64,000 nt of DNA from Gemmatirosa kalamazoonensis (GCF_000522985.1 NZ_CP007128.1:4572220-4636219); one strand, 5' to 3'; shown: positions 46,473 through 55,440, counted from the first letter of the stretch. The notes: generated from the sequence alone by a model not told the origin. Made by a program: numbers and translations.

Positions 46473-47216
46473 TCAGCGGCCGCCGATCGACACGCCGACG
46501 TGGTACGTCCACAGGTTCGCGTTGGAGTCGATCGTGTGCAGCGCGATGCCGCCGCCCGGCAGATCCTCGATGCCGCCCTCGCGCAGGTAGCTCGTGCGCC
46601 CGTTGTTGTGGAAGCGCGCGCCGAGGTCGAGGAACACGAGCGTGCGCCGGCCGTGCGCGATCGGGATCAGCACGCCCGTGCCGCCGGAGTACGAGAACAC
46701 GAAGTCGTCGTAGTTCGTGTTGTGCAGCAGCGACTCGCCGTCGTTCAACCCCTTCACCGACGACTCGGTGGCGAAGTACGAGAAGCCGACGGTGCCGTTG
46801 ACGTACGGGCGCACCGGCCCGCGCGGCGCCATGAGCTGCGGCCCCACGCCGAACCAGACGATGTTGTTCGACGTGTTGAGGTCCACCTGGATGCGGCCGC
46901 CCACGGTGGGGCTCAGATTGACGCGCTTCGTCTCGCTGCCGTACTGCACGAAGTTGCCGTCGACGCGCAGCGCGAACGCGCCGAGGCCGCCGAGGCGCGC
47001 GAGGCCGTGCACGCCGACGCCGAAGCCGTTCGAGACGTACTGCTTGAACTGCCCCGCGGGCTGCGCGACGGTGAAGTCGACGCCGGCCATGAGCCGCGGC
47101 TCGCCGTCGGCGGTCGCGGGGCCGAGGTTGAGCGGGGATTGTGCGAGGACCGCAGTGGGAAGCGCGAGCGCCGGTGCGAGGCGTCGCGCGATGCGAAGTG
47201 CGCGATGGATGAGCAT
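46473..47216 (-). CDS. outer-membrane beta-barrel protein
   Basis: A 247-residue exported protein. Signal RRLAPALALPTAVLA ends near residue 25. The mature part has about ten amphipathic strands (FKQYVSNGFGVGVHGLARL, RPYVNGTVGFSYFA, TLVFLDLGARF) and ends VGVSIGGR. The ARFHNN and GGIALHT segments resemble OmpW/OmpX-like small barrels. AGGAG precedes ATG 47216. No function can be assigned. It has the same design as the plus-strand barrel at 59486. Confidence 0.8.
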   Translation of the reverse strand: MLIHRALRIARRLAPALALPTAVLAQSPLNLGPATADGEPRLMAGVDFTVAQPAGQFKQYVSNGFGVGVHGLARLGGLGAFALRVDGNFVQYGSETKRVNLSPTVGGRIQVDLNTSNNIVWFGVGPQLMAPRGPVRPYVNGTVGFSYFATESSVKGLNDGESLLHNTNYDDFVFSYSGGTGVLIPIAHGRRTLVFLDLGARFHNNGRTSYLREGGIEDLPGGGIALHTIDSNANLWTYHVGVSIGGR

Positions 47217-47275
47217 GGTGGGGCTCCTGGGGGAAGTGCTTCTGCTGCCCATTACGCCGCACGCGCGGCGCGGTT

Positions 47276-48900
47276 TCACGGGGATGCGCTCGTGAGCGTG
47301 GGTACCGCCGCGCTCGGCCCCAGAGCCGAGCCGTCGCGAGCGCGAGGCCGCCCGGCACGACGTGCACGGTGCCTAACGACACCCGCGTGCCGCCGAGATC
47401 CGCGCCGATCGCGTGATCGCCCACCGGCAGCCGCACGCGCGCCACGCCGACGACGCCCGGCAGCAGATGCCACGACCGCGTGTCCGCGCGCTCGACGGCG
47501 CCGCCGACCGAGCGCACGATCGACGCGATGTCCTTGTGCTTCTTCTCCAGCCCCGACGCCGCGGCCTCGCGCAGCGCCGTGCGCACGAGCAGGCGCGCGA
47601 GCCGCGCCGTGCGGTCGCGCCGGAAGTCGGCCGCCTCCGCCGCGGAGAGATCCGCGCGCAGCAGCGTGACCGCGGGCGTCGTATCGACGACGAGCGACAC
47701 GAGCGGCATCGGCGCCGGCCGTCGGTACGCGGGCCACGTGAGCTGCGCGCGCGTCGACCAGCCGCGGCGTCGCACGCGCGATGGCATCGATGCGTCGGTC
47801 GTCGCGTCGCTCGTCGCGTCGCTCGTCGCGAGCGTGTCCGCGTCGGGGGCCGAGTCGTCGGCAATCGCGTCGGCCGTGTCGGCGTCGAGCGCGAGCACGC
47901 GCTGCGGCACATCCGCCCACAGCCCCTCGTCGCCCGTCAGCAGCGACGACGCGCGGGCGATCGCGTCGCGCTGCCCGTAGCCGCCGTGGCGGCTCGCACC
48001 CTGGAACACGCGCCACTCGCCGTCGTCGCGGCCGCGCACGGTGAGGCGCTGCTCCACGCGGTGCGCGACGAACCCCTGCTCCACCACCACGAGCACGTCG
48101 CCGCTGTCCGCCGACGCCGGTGCGACTGCCGTCCACGCCGCGTCGGTCGGCGCGTCGGGCGACGCGTCGACCGAGTCCGACACGACACCGCCGGCGAGCG
48201 CGCGCGCGATGCGGAACGCGACGGCGGCGTCGTTCGCGTCACCCGCCGCCGCGAACACCGCGCCCGACACGACGCGCAGCACCGCGCGCGTCGACGCGTC
48301 CATCGGCAGGCGATCCGCGTCGTACTGCTGCAGCAGCGACCCGAGCCGCCGCGCCTCGACGGCCGCGTCGGCGACCGAGCCGCGGCGGAGCCACGCCAGC
48401 AGCCCGTAGTAGTGCACGAGCAGCCGCTCGTTGTGCCCCGGCGCGTACGGCAGGGCGAGGTCGTTCGTCGTGAGCGACAGCGCACCGCGGCTCGCGCTCT
48501 TCGTGTAGCGATCGTCGGCCAGCGTCGCAGCGCGCTCGAACGCGGCAGCGCTCTCGTCGAACTTGCCGGCGTAGTACGCGGCCGTGCCGGCGAACAGGTC
48601 GCGGAGCAGGCGGTCGCCCGGCCCGCCGCGCTTCTCGCTCGCCGCCGTCTGCAACGCCGCCTCGAACCGCCCCGCCGCGAGCGCCTCGCGCAGCCGCTGC
48701 TCCGCCGGCGCGAGCCCATCCGGCCCCGCCATCGCCGCGCGCGCCGTCTGCCGCACGAGCGACGAGCAGCCGCCTAACAGCGCCCCGCACACGAGCATGC
48801 CCCCGAGGAGGCTGCGTCGCGGCGTGGCTGCGTGGCTGCGTTGGGATCCGTCACGCAGCCACGCAGCCACGCAGCGACGCAGCCCACCGCGGCAGTTCAT
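47276..48900 (-). CDS. COG3014-like lipoprotein with uncertain C-terminus
   Basis: A lipoprotein-like protein of the lpoB operon. ATG 48900 overlaps the upstream stop (ATGA). The first 34 codons run through an inverted-repeat element, then reach LLGGMLVCGALLGGC, a good lipobox, near residue 45. TPR-like helices, LLVHYYGLLAWLRRGSVADAAVEARR and a C-terminal region with RLARLLVRTALREA, VRLPVGDHAIGADLGG and VHVVPGGLALATARLW follow. The frame has no stop at the expected end near 47310 and continues to 46048; a one-base shift would stop at 47276, used here as the end. Confidence 0.55.
48811..48884. repeat. iterated-unit inverted repeat, GCTGCGTG class, inside the lipoprotein leader
   Basis: Left arm 48811-48841 and right arm 48852-48884 carry GCTGCGTG/CACGCAGC units. 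The element follows the coupled ATG at 48900 and lies in frame before the lipoprotein signal. Same unit as 23803-23882. Confidence 0.8.
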
Positions 48901-49736
48901 CGCGCCTGCTTCTCGAGAATGATCACCCGCTCCCGCGCCCGCGCGATCGCGTCGGCCAGCTTCGCGTTCGCGTTCCCGATCGCGTCGATGCGCTGGATCT
49001 CGAGCTGGGTCAGGAACCGCTGATAGCGCATCAGCGCCTCGATCGGGCGCAGCTGCTCGTCCAGCAGCGTCGCGATGCGGTACTGCAGCATCGGCTCGTT
49101 CGGCAGCAGCACGAGCGCGCGGTCGTATCGGTCGAGCGCCGCGGCGCTCTGGCCAGCGGCCGCGAGCCGGTCACCCTCGGCCAGGAGCATCCGCCCCTCC
49201 GCCGCGGCACGTCCCTCGGGCGTGGCGTCCGCCGCGCTCTGCACCACGCGCACGCCGGCGCCCTCGCGGTACGCGACCGACGACACCCGGCCCGACGCGA
49301 GCTGCACCATCGCGATCTCGCCCTGCATGTCGCGCGGCGGCGTGCCTAACGACGCCGGCACGAGCACCGCCGACGCCGACGCGCGGCGCGCGCTCCACGC
49401 CGCGGGCGCGCTCCGCGTCGCGGCGAGCACCTGCGCCTCCGTCATGCCGAGCGCCACCTCGCCGCGGGCGAGCGCGGCGCACACGTCGGGCGTGCATCCC
49501 TGCAGCGCGGACGCCGCGGCCGAGTCGGCGGCGGCGCGATGGGCGTTCTGCATCTCGGCCGCGCGCGATGCCGCGGCCTCGCCGGCGCGTGCCGCGTCGG
49601 GGACGCGCTCGCCGGTCACCAGCACGGGCTGCTCGTGGATCACGCGTGGGCCGTTGCACGCCGAGGCGAGCGACAGGCAGCAGCCGACCGGGACGAACAC
49701 GAGCACGGATCGGAGCATACGTCGAGTCATGGTCAT
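48897..49736 (-). CDS. TPR-containing lipoprotein of the lpoB operon
   Basis: A 279-residue lipoprotein; the signal RMLRSVLVFVPVGCCLSLASAC ends with a lipobox. Residues 70-170 contain a short SmpA/OmlA-like pattern (ALARGEVALGMTEAQVLAATRS) and residues 190-260 helices like TPR (EGDRLAAAGQSAAALDRYDRALVLLPNEPMLQYRIATLL). Helical C-terminus. GGGAG precedes ATG 49736. The partner lipoproteins suggest cell-envelope work. The SmpA pattern is a suggestion, not a firm domain call. Confidence 0.7.
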   Translation of the reverse strand: MTMTRRMLRSVLVFVPVGCCLSLASACNGPRVIHEQPVLVTGERVPDAARAGEAAASRAAEMQNAHRAAADSAAASALQGCTPDVCAALARGEVALGMTEAQVLAATRSAPAAWSARRASASAVLVPASLGTPPRDMQGEIAMVQLASGRVSSVAYREGAGVRVVQSAADATPEGRAAAEGRMLLAEGDRLAAAGQSAAALDRYDRALVLLPNEPMLQYRIATLLDEQLRPIEALMRYQRFLTQLEIQRIDAIGNANAKLADAIARARERVIILEKQAR

Positions 49737-49744
49737 GTTCTCCC

Positions 49745-50365
49745 TCACCAGCCGATGCGTCGGCGGTCGATGTACTTCTTGATCTTGTGCTGTCCCACCC
49801 AGACCTTCGCGTTCGACTCCAGGTCCACGAGCGTCGCGTCGATCTGGTAGTAGACCACGCGCTCGCGCCCCTCGGCGTCCTCGATCGCCTGCACGTCGCC
49901 CTTCAGCACGTACTGGGCGCCCTGCTCCTTCACGAGACCGGCGCGCGTGTCGGCCGCCGCGTACTGCTGCTGGTCGGCGCGCTCGGCCCGCACCTCCTGC
50001 CGCTCGGACGCGCTCGCGACCACGGTGACCGTGCCGCTGCCCAACAGCGCGGCCTCCACGTCGCGCGTGAACGTCGCGACGGGGATGTGCTCCATCGTGT
50101 GGTTCGTGAACGCGCCGACGATGACCGCCGGCGGGCGGCCGCCGCGCGCCGCCGCGGCGCGCTCGGCCCACGGCGCGGCGAGCGCCTGCTGCACGAGCGC
50201 GCCGGCGACGAGCCGCGAGTCGGTGTCGTTCCACCGCCCGGAGAGGTCGGTGACCGAGGTGGGATCGATGCGCGCGACCCGCTTGTTGTTGCACGCGCCG
50301 AGCGCCACGACGGCGGCGGCGAGCAACGGGGCGTGCCGCGCTCGGACGAACGAGGTGTGTCGCAT
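49745..50365 (-). CDS. lpoB: LpoB-like penicillin-binding protein activator
   Basis: A 206-residue lipoprotein (signal LLAAAVVALGAC). The body (DSRLVAGALVQQALAA, PPAVIVGAFTNHTMEHIPVATFTRDVEAALLGSGTVTVVAS, YVLKGDVQAIEDAEG, YYQIDATLVDLESNAKVWVGQHKIKKYI) fits PF13036 LpoB/CsgG-like. In enterobacteria LpoB activates PBP1b from the outer membrane. It heads a three-gene lipoprotein operon. Confidence 0.85.
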   Translation of the reverse strand: MRHTSFVRARHAPLLAAAVVALGACNNKRVARIDPTSVTDLSGRWNDTDSRLVAGALVQQALAAPWAERAAAARGGRPPAVIVGAFTNHTMEHIPVATFTRDVEAALLGSGTVTVVASASERQEVRAERADQQQYAAADTRAGLVKEQGAQYVLKGDVQAIEDAEGRERVVYYQIDATLVDLESNAKVWVGQHKIKKYIDRRRIGW

Positions 50366-50429
50366 GGGGACCGGGGGCTGCGGAGGGCGGGACGGAACGT
50401 CGAGCGCGACGGTACGCAGCGCCCGGGCC

Positions 50430-50445
50430 CGTGACGCACGTCACG
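50430..50445. promoter_or_regulatory. CRP/FNR-like palindrome
   Basis: CGTGACG-CA-CGTCACG, containing GTGA-N6-TCAC, lies in the 191-base region between divergent lpoB and CPXCG genes. This is the spacing of CRP/FNR-family sites. No regulator gene of that family is in the window. Confidence 0.4.
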
Positions 50446-50556
50446 CAAGTCGTTGCGCGGCCTCACGGTGCGGAATCCAGCGCCAGCCCCGTTGTCCCTT
50501 CGCGGTGACGCAGCCGTGTCGTAGCGCGGGGACGGACCCGTCGACAACTTCCGCCC

Positions 50557-50814
50557 ATGATCGACTTCGAGGATCCCACCGAGGACTGGCTCGACGAGGA
50601 GTTCCCCCTCGGTGACGGGGTGGCCGACGTGACGGGCGTGGTCGTCTGCCCGTACTGCGGCGAGGCGAACGACGTCGCGCTCGACCCCGGGAGCGGCGCC
50701 CACCAGGAGTACGTCGAGGACTGCCAGGTCTGCTGCCGTCCGTGGCGCGTGGTCGTGGCGTACGACGGCGACGGTTGCGCGCAGGTCTTCGCCGAGCCCG
50801 CGGACGGCGACTGA
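50557..50814 (+). CDS. CPXCG-motif zinc-binding small protein
   Basis: An 85-residue protein with CPYCGE near residue 31 and a CQVCCRPW near 56, the two Cys pairs of the CPXCG family (PF14255), which should bind zinc. It is acidic. Function unknown. It is followed by the CHAD-CYTH gene after 3 bases, and the shared order suggests co-transcription. Confidence 0.85.
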   Translation: MIDFEDPTEDWLDEEFPLGDGVADVTGVVVCPYCGEANDVALDPGSGAHQEYVEDCQVCCRPWRVVVAYDGDGCAQVFAEPADGD

Positions 50815-50817
50815 GCG

Positions 50818-52356
50818 ATGCTCGCCCCGGACATCCTGCTGGAGCGCCACCCGAAGGAGGCGGTGCGGGTCGTCGCGCTCGACTTTCTCGCGCAGGCGTG
50901 CGCCGCACGCGATCGGCTCGGCGACCCGTCGGACACCGAGGCGCTGCACGACTTCCGCGTCGCGATCCGGCGACTGCGCAGCACGATCCGCGCGTTCCCA
51001 CGCGAGCTCGCGGAGAGCGTGCGCGGCAAGGCGCGTCGTCGGCTGCGGCGCGTCGCGCGCGCGACGAACGGTGGCCGCGACGCCGAGGTGCAGCTCGAAT
51101 GGCTGGAGACGCAGCGCCCGTCGCTGTACTCGCGTCATCGTCCCGGCGCGGCGTGGTTCCGCGATCGACTGCGCGAGCAGAAGCTCCGTTCCGACGAATC
51201 GCTGCGCGACGAGGTCGCGACCGACTTCGAGAAGGTGAGCGCGAGGCTGCAGCGCGCGCTTCCGTGCTACGAGCTCACGCACCGCGTCGGCGATGCGGCC
51301 GCCCCGCCCCGCTTCGCCGACGCGCTCGCGACGCGCGTGCGTGCCGCCGCGACGGAGCTGTCGCTGCGTCTGGCCGAGGTCACCGGCCCCGCGGCCGCCG
51401 ACGCGGCGCACGAGGCGCGCATCGCGGCGAAGCGGGTGCGCTATCTCCTCGAGCCCGTCGCGCCGGCGGTCGACGGCGCGCGCGATGCGGTGCGTCGCCT
51501 CAAGGCGCTGCAGGATGCGTTGGGCGAGCTGCACGACCTCGACGTGGTCGGCGAGGAGCTCGCCATCGCGTTAGGCGACTTCCAGCGGCAGCAGCAGACG
51601 GCGGAGGCGGCGTCGATGGATGCCGCGTCGGCGGAGGCGTCACCCGCGGAACCGGCCGAGCCGGAGAACGAACGGCCGCATCCGACGCCGATCCCGAAGG
51701 CGGCGTTGGAGCGCGATCCGCGGCCGGGGCTCGCCGGGCTGGCGCGGCGCGCGCGGACGCGGCGCGAGGCCCTGTTTGTGGAGCTCTCCAGCACGTGGTT
51801 CGCGGGCGCGGCCGCACCGTTCCTCGCCGCGCTGGAGCACGTCGCGCAGGCGCTCGCCGCGCCGCGGGCCGGTGGGGCCGGCGACGACGGCGTGCCGCGC
51901 GAGATCGAGCGGAAGTACCTGCTCAGTGCGCTGCCGCCGCGCGCGCGCGACGTGCCGCCCGCGGAGATCGAGCAGGGCTGGCTCCCCGGCGAGCAGCTCG
52001 TCGAGCGGCTGCGCCGCACGCGCGACGGCGCCGGCGAGCGCTTCCATCGCACGGTGAAGATGGGACGCGGCGTGTCGCGCGTGGAGCTCGACGAGGAGAC
52101 GACGGCGGATCTGTGGCGCGCGCTGTGGCCGCACACGGAGCCGCGCCGCATCGCGAAGCGCCGCCATCCCGTGCCCGACGGCGCGCTCACGTGGGAGATC
52201 GACGAGTTCCTCGACCGGCCGCTCGTGCTCGCCGAGATCGAGCTCCCGTCGCCCGACGCCACGCCGCCGTTCCCCGAGTGGCTCGCGCCGTACGTGGTGC
52301 GCGAGGTGACCGACGAACCGGGCTACACCAACTACGAGCTGGCGGCGTCGCGTTAG
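50818..52356 (+). CDS. CHAD and CYTH domain protein
   Basis: A 512-residue protein. Residues 10-300 are a CHAD domain, with its conserved histidines in ALHDFRVAIRRLRSTIRAF near 42 and AAHEARIAAKRVRYLLEPV near 205. After a Pro/Glu-rich linker near 275 and a continuation of CHAD helices, a CYTH domain starts EIERKYLL near 363 and includes EQGWLPG, VERLRRTRDG, FHRTVKMG, RIAKRRHPV and WEIDEFLDRPLVLAEIEL. CYTH enzymes act on tripolyphosphate-type substrates; CHAD binds polyphosphate. The usual order is CYTH-CHAD. Confidence 0.9.
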   Translation: MLAPDILLERHPKEAVRVVALDFLAQACAARDRLGDPSDTEALHDFRVAIRRLRSTIRAFPRELAESVRGKARRRLRRVARATNGGRDAEVQLEWLETQRPSLYSRHRPGAAWFRDRLREQKLRSDESLRDEVATDFEKVSARLQRALPCYELTHRVGDAAAPPRFADALATRVRAAATELSLRLAEVTGPAAADAAHEARIAAKRVRYLLEPVAPAVDGARDAVRRLKALQDALGELHDLDVVGEELAIALGDFQRQQQTAEAASMDAASAEASPAEPAEPENERPHPTPIPKAALERDPRPGLAGLARRARTRREALFVELSSTWFAGAAAPFLAALEHVAQALAAPRAGGAGDDGVPREIERKYLLSALPPRARDVPPAEIEQGWLPGEQLVERLRRTRDGAGERFHRTVKMGRGVSRVELDEETTADLWRALWPHTEPRRIAKRRHPVPDGALTWEIDEFLDRPLVLAEIELPSPDATPPFPEWLAPYVVREVTDEPGYTNYELAASR

Positions 52357-52380
52357 GCAGGCGCGCCGGATCATTCCCCG

Positions 52381-52755
52381 ATGACCGATCCCCTTCCAAC
52401 GCTGCTCGCCTCCCGCTTCCGCGACGACGCGCAGGCGCTCCGTGCGCGCGCCTCGGTGCTTCAGTCGCGCGGCGGCACCCAGGCGCACGGGCCGAGCGCC
52501 GACGCGTGTCGACAGATGGCCGACGCGTGCGACCGCGTCTCCGCGCTGCTCGGCGCCGCGGCCGACGCGACCGCGTTGCGCGCCGCCGTGCCCGAGCTCG
52601 AGCGCCTCCTCGCCGCCGAGCGCTCGCCCGACGTGCGCAACGTCTACGGCGGCGCGGTCACGCGCGTGCGCCAGGCGCTCGGCGCCGCGGACGAGGACGA
52701 CGAGGACGACGACGATCTCGAGGACGAGCTCGACGACGAGGACGACGATGAGTGA
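52381..52755 (+). CDS. small protein with acidic C-terminal tail
   Basis: A 124-residue protein with a helical body (LASRFRDDAQALRARASVLQ, RQMADACDRVSALLGAAADA, ELERLLAAERSP) and a C-terminal run of 20-odd Asp/Glu residues. No signal. The tail, built of GAC/GAG repeats, overlaps the start of the S4-domain gene by eight bases. Function unknown; the acidic tail could bind basic proteins. Confidence 0.6.
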   Translation: MTDPLPTLLASRFRDDAQALRARASVLQSRGGTQAHGPSADACRQMADACDRVSALLGAAADATALRAAVPELERLLAAERSPDVRNVYGGAVTRVRQALGAADEDDEDDDDLEDELDDEDDDE

Positions 52756-53137
52756 CGACCAGGAGCGGGTGCGTCTCGACAAGTGGCTGTGGGCGGCGCG
52801 GTTCTTCAAGACGCGCTCCCTCGCCACCGAGGCCGTCGACGGCGGCAAGGTCGACGTGAACGGCACGCGCGCGAAGCCGGCGAAGCTCGTCGGGCCCGGC
52901 GACGAGATCCGCGTGCGCGTCGGCCCGCAGCTCTTCGTCGTGAAGGTGAAGGACACCGCGGAGCGCCGCGGCCCGGCGACCGCCGCGCGCGAGCTCTACG
53001 ACGAGACGCCGGAGAGCGCGGCCGACCGCGCGCGCGCCTCCGAGCAGCACCGCCTCGCCGCGACGACGTTCGACTTCGACGACGGACGTCCGAGCAAGAA
53101 GGACCGGCGCGAGATCCGCCGCTTCAAGGGGCGCTGA
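52748..53137 (+). CDS. S4-domain RNA-binding protein, Hsp15 type
   Basis: A 129-residue protein with an S4 domain at residues 7-60 (RVRLDKWLWAARFFKTRSLA, GGKVDVNG) and a basic C-terminus (KKDRREIRRFKGR). This is the Hsp15/YrfH layout; Hsp15 recycles dissociated 50S subunits carrying nascent chains. ATG 52748 overlaps the preceding gene as ATGAGTGA. Ends 14 bases into the converging esterase gene. Confidence 0.88.
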   Translation: MSDDQERVRLDKWLWAARFFKTRSLATEAVDGGKVDVNGTRAKPAKLVGPGDEIRVRVGPQLFVVKVKDTAERRGPATAARELYDETPESAADRARASEQHRLAATTFDFDDGRPSKKDRREIRRFKGR

Positions 53138-53807
53138 CGTCGACCGTCGCGTGCATCACGCGTGCGAGGGTCGGCGCGTCGAGCTTGTGCCCGCCCTCGA
53201 AGCGCACGGCGTCGTATGGCACGCCCGCCGCATCGAGCCGCGCGCGCAGCGCCGCGACGGCGTCCGCGGCGACGAACCGGTCCTCGGCGCCGGCGACGAA
53301 CGTTAGGCGCGTGCGCCGGAGCCACGCCGCGCCGAGGTCGAGCTCCGGCGGCACGTCGCCCGCCCACAGCACCAGCCGCGCGGCGGGCGGCGCGCCGCGG
53401 CGGTCGCGCGCGGCGAGCCAGCGGCACGCCGTCGCGGTCGCCTGCGAGAAGCCGAGCACGTGCAGCGGCGCACCCGCGCCGTCGGCCGCGGCATCGAGCG
53501 CGAGGTCGAGCCACCGCACGTAGTCGCCGATCTCCGCGTCGCGGTCCTCGCGCGTCATCCACGTCGCGCCCACCCGCGGGCCGTGCGGACCGTCGAGCGT
53601 GGACTCGAGGTAGAAGCGCGACAGCGCCTCCGGCACGACGACGAGCCGACCCGCCGCGTGCGGCGCGAACGGCCGCGCGAAGTACGCGGCGAGCTGCCCG
53701 TAGCCGTGCAGCACCACCCAGATCTCGCGCGCCGTCGCCGCATCGCCGAGCGTGTAGTAGCGCGCGGTGCGCGGGACGGTGAGGTGCCGCTCGACCGGGT
53801 CGCTCAC
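53124..53807 (-). CDS. phospholipase/carboxylesterase-like hydrolase
   Basis: A 227-residue alpha/beta hydrolase. VVLHGYGQLAAYF near 32 forms the oxyanion region, GFSQATATACRW near 118 the nucleophile elbow (Ser in GFSQ), a catalytic Asp in AGAEDRFV, and His in EGGHKLD near 208. This is the carboxylesterase/phospholipase family. The GTG start overlaps the ridA stop. Confidence 0.85.
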   Translation of the reverse strand: MSDPVERHLTVPRTARYYTLGDAATAREIWVVLHGYGQLAAYFARPFAPHAAGRLVVVPEALSRFYLESTLDGPHGPRVGATWMTREDRDAEIGDYVRWLDLALDAAADGAGAPLHVLGFSQATATACRWLAARDRRGAPPAARLVLWAGDVPPELDLGAAWLRRTRLTFVAGAEDRFVAADAVAALRARLDAAGVPYDAVRFEGGHKLDAPTLARVMHATVDVSAP

Positions 53808-54232
53808 TCGCGGCCGCCGACGTAGGCGACGGCGCTGATCTCCACGAGGATACCGCGCAGCGATGCGCCGACCGCGGTGCGCGTGGGATACGGCGGGCGC
53901 ATGATCTCGCGGTACGTCGCGTCGAACGTCCCCCAGTCGTCGACGTTCGTGAGATACACCGTGACGGAAACGACATCGTCGAGCGTCGCGTCGGCGGCGG
54001 CGAGCGCGCGCTCCACGTTGCGCATGACCTGGCGCGTCTGCTCGGCGATCTCGTCCCCGACGAGCGCGCCCGTCGACGGGTCGCGCGGCACCTGGCCCGA
54101 CACGAACACGAGATCCCCCGCCCGGACGGCCGGGGAGTAGGCCCCCTTCGGTGCGGGGGCACCGGGGAGCATCACGGATTGCCAGCCGCGGGTGCGGTCG
54201 GCAGGTTGCTGACTGGGCGACGTGGGTGTCAT
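53804..54232 (-). CDS. ridA: RidA-family enamine/imine deaminase
   Basis: A 142-residue YjgF/RidA protein. GAYSPAVRAGDLVFVSGQVPRD, EQTRQVMRNVERALAAADATLDDVVSVTVYLT and the conserved RTAVGAS and VEISAVAYV are the family features; the Arg in RTAVG would be the active-site residue, GQVP lies in the pocket. RidA hydrolyses reactive enamines from PLP enzymes, which fits its divergent neighbour, a PLP enzyme. Confidence 0.9.
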   Translation of the reverse strand: MTPTSPSQQPADRTRGWQSVMLPGAPAPKGAYSPAVRAGDLVFVSGQVPRDPSTGALVGDEIAEQTRQVMRNVERALAAADATLDDVVSVTVYLTNVDDWGTFDATYREIMRPPYPTRTAVGASLRGILVEISAVAYVGGRE

Positions 54233-54298
54233 GTATGTCTCAGGACAGTGAGTGAGACCGCGTCATGCGCGGATTGTAATCTCCCCGACCACCCCCTG

Positions 54299-55432
54299 GT
54301 GCCACTCTACCTCGACCAGCTCGAGACCCCCGCCGCGGTGGTGGATCTCGACATCCTCGCCGCGAACCTCGATCGCATGGCGGCCTACGCGGCGGTGCAC
54401 GCGCTGCGTCTGCGTCCGCACGTGAAGACGCACAAGGCGCCGCGCATCGCCGCGGAGCAGTTGCGGCTCGGCGCGACCGGCCTAACGTGCGCGACGATCC
54501 GCGAAGCCGAGGTGATGTCCGAGCTCACCGACGACGTGCTCGTCGCGTTCCCCGTCGTCGGCACCACGAAGCTGCGCCGGTTGATGGCGCTGCCGTCGCG
54601 GGTGCGGCTGCTCGTCGCGCTCGACTCCGCGCGCGCCGCGGTGCAGCTCGCGGCCGCGGCCGACGAGGTGGGACGCGAGGTCGGCGTGCTCGTGGAGATG
54701 GACGTCGGCATGCGGCGCGTGGGCGTCGCCGGCGCCGACGCGGTGGTGGAGCTCGCGCGCTTCGTGTCGGAGCGCGAGGCGCTGCGCTACGAAGGCATCA
54801 CGTTCTACCCCGGCCACGTGCGACAGAGCATCGGCGAGCAGGGCCCCGCCTTGGCCGACGTATCCGCGCAGCTCGACGCGACGCTCGGCGCCCTCGAGCG
54901 CGACGGGCTCACGCCGCGCATCGTGAGCGGCGGCTCGACGCCGGCCGCATGGCGCATGCACGAGGTGCCCGGCCTCACCGAGGTGCGCCCCGGCACGTAC
55001 GTCTACAACGATCGCGTGACCGCGGCCGTCGGCGCGTGCGAGTGGGACGACTGCGCGCTGACCGTCGTCGCGACCGTCGTCAGCACGGCGGTTCCCGGTC
55101 AGGCCGTGATCGACGCCGGCGCCAAGGCGCTCGGCCGCGAGCCGATGGACCAGACGCGCGCCGGCGGCGGTGCCGCGCCCGGCTTCGGCGCGCTGCTCGA
55201 CCGCCCCGAGGTCGTCGTGACGCGCATGAGCGAGGAGCACGGCATCCTCGACCTCTCGCGCACCGACTGGCAGCCGAAGGTCGGCGACACCGTGCGCGTG
55301 GTGCCTAACCACGTGTGCATCGTGGTGCACCTGAACGATCTGATCTACGGCGTGCGCAACGGCGTCGTGGAGACGCGCTGGCCGGTTGCCGCACGCGGGC
55401 GCGACGTGCCCGAGATGATTCCGGACTGGTAG
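54299..55432 (+). CDS. DSD1-family PLP enzyme (D-threonine aldolase-like)
   Basis: A 377-residue protein. LYLDQLETPAAVVDLDILAANLDRM, RPHVKTHKAPRIA (PLP Lys), FPVVG, EMDVGMRRVGV, FYPGHVR, VSGGSTPAAW and EVRPGTYVYND follow the fold type III racemase/aldolase layout, and PNHVCIVVHL supplies the metal-binding His/Cys pair of D-threonine aldolase and D-serine dehydratase. Substrate could be either. GTG 54299 gives the usual N-terminus; GTG 54248 would add 17 residues and has an AGGA nearby. Confidence 0.85.
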   Translation: MPLYLDQLETPAAVVDLDILAANLDRMAAYAAVHALRLRPHVKTHKAPRIAAEQLRLGATGLTCATIREAEVMSELTDDVLVAFPVVGTTKLRRLMALPSRVRLLVALDSARAAVQLAAAADEVGREVGVLVEMDVGMRRVGVAGADAVVELARFVSEREALRYEGITFYPGHVRQSIGEQGPALADVSAQLDATLGALERDGLTPRIVSGGSTPAAWRMHEVPGLTEVRPGTYVYNDRVTAAVGACEWDDCALTVVATVVSTAVPGQAVIDAGAKALGREPMDQTRAGGGAAPGFGALLDRPEVVVTRMSEEHGILDLSRTDWQPKVGDTVRVVPNHVCIVVHLNDLIYGVRNGVVETRWPVAARGRDVPEMIPDW

Positions 55433-55440
55433 GCCGTGGT

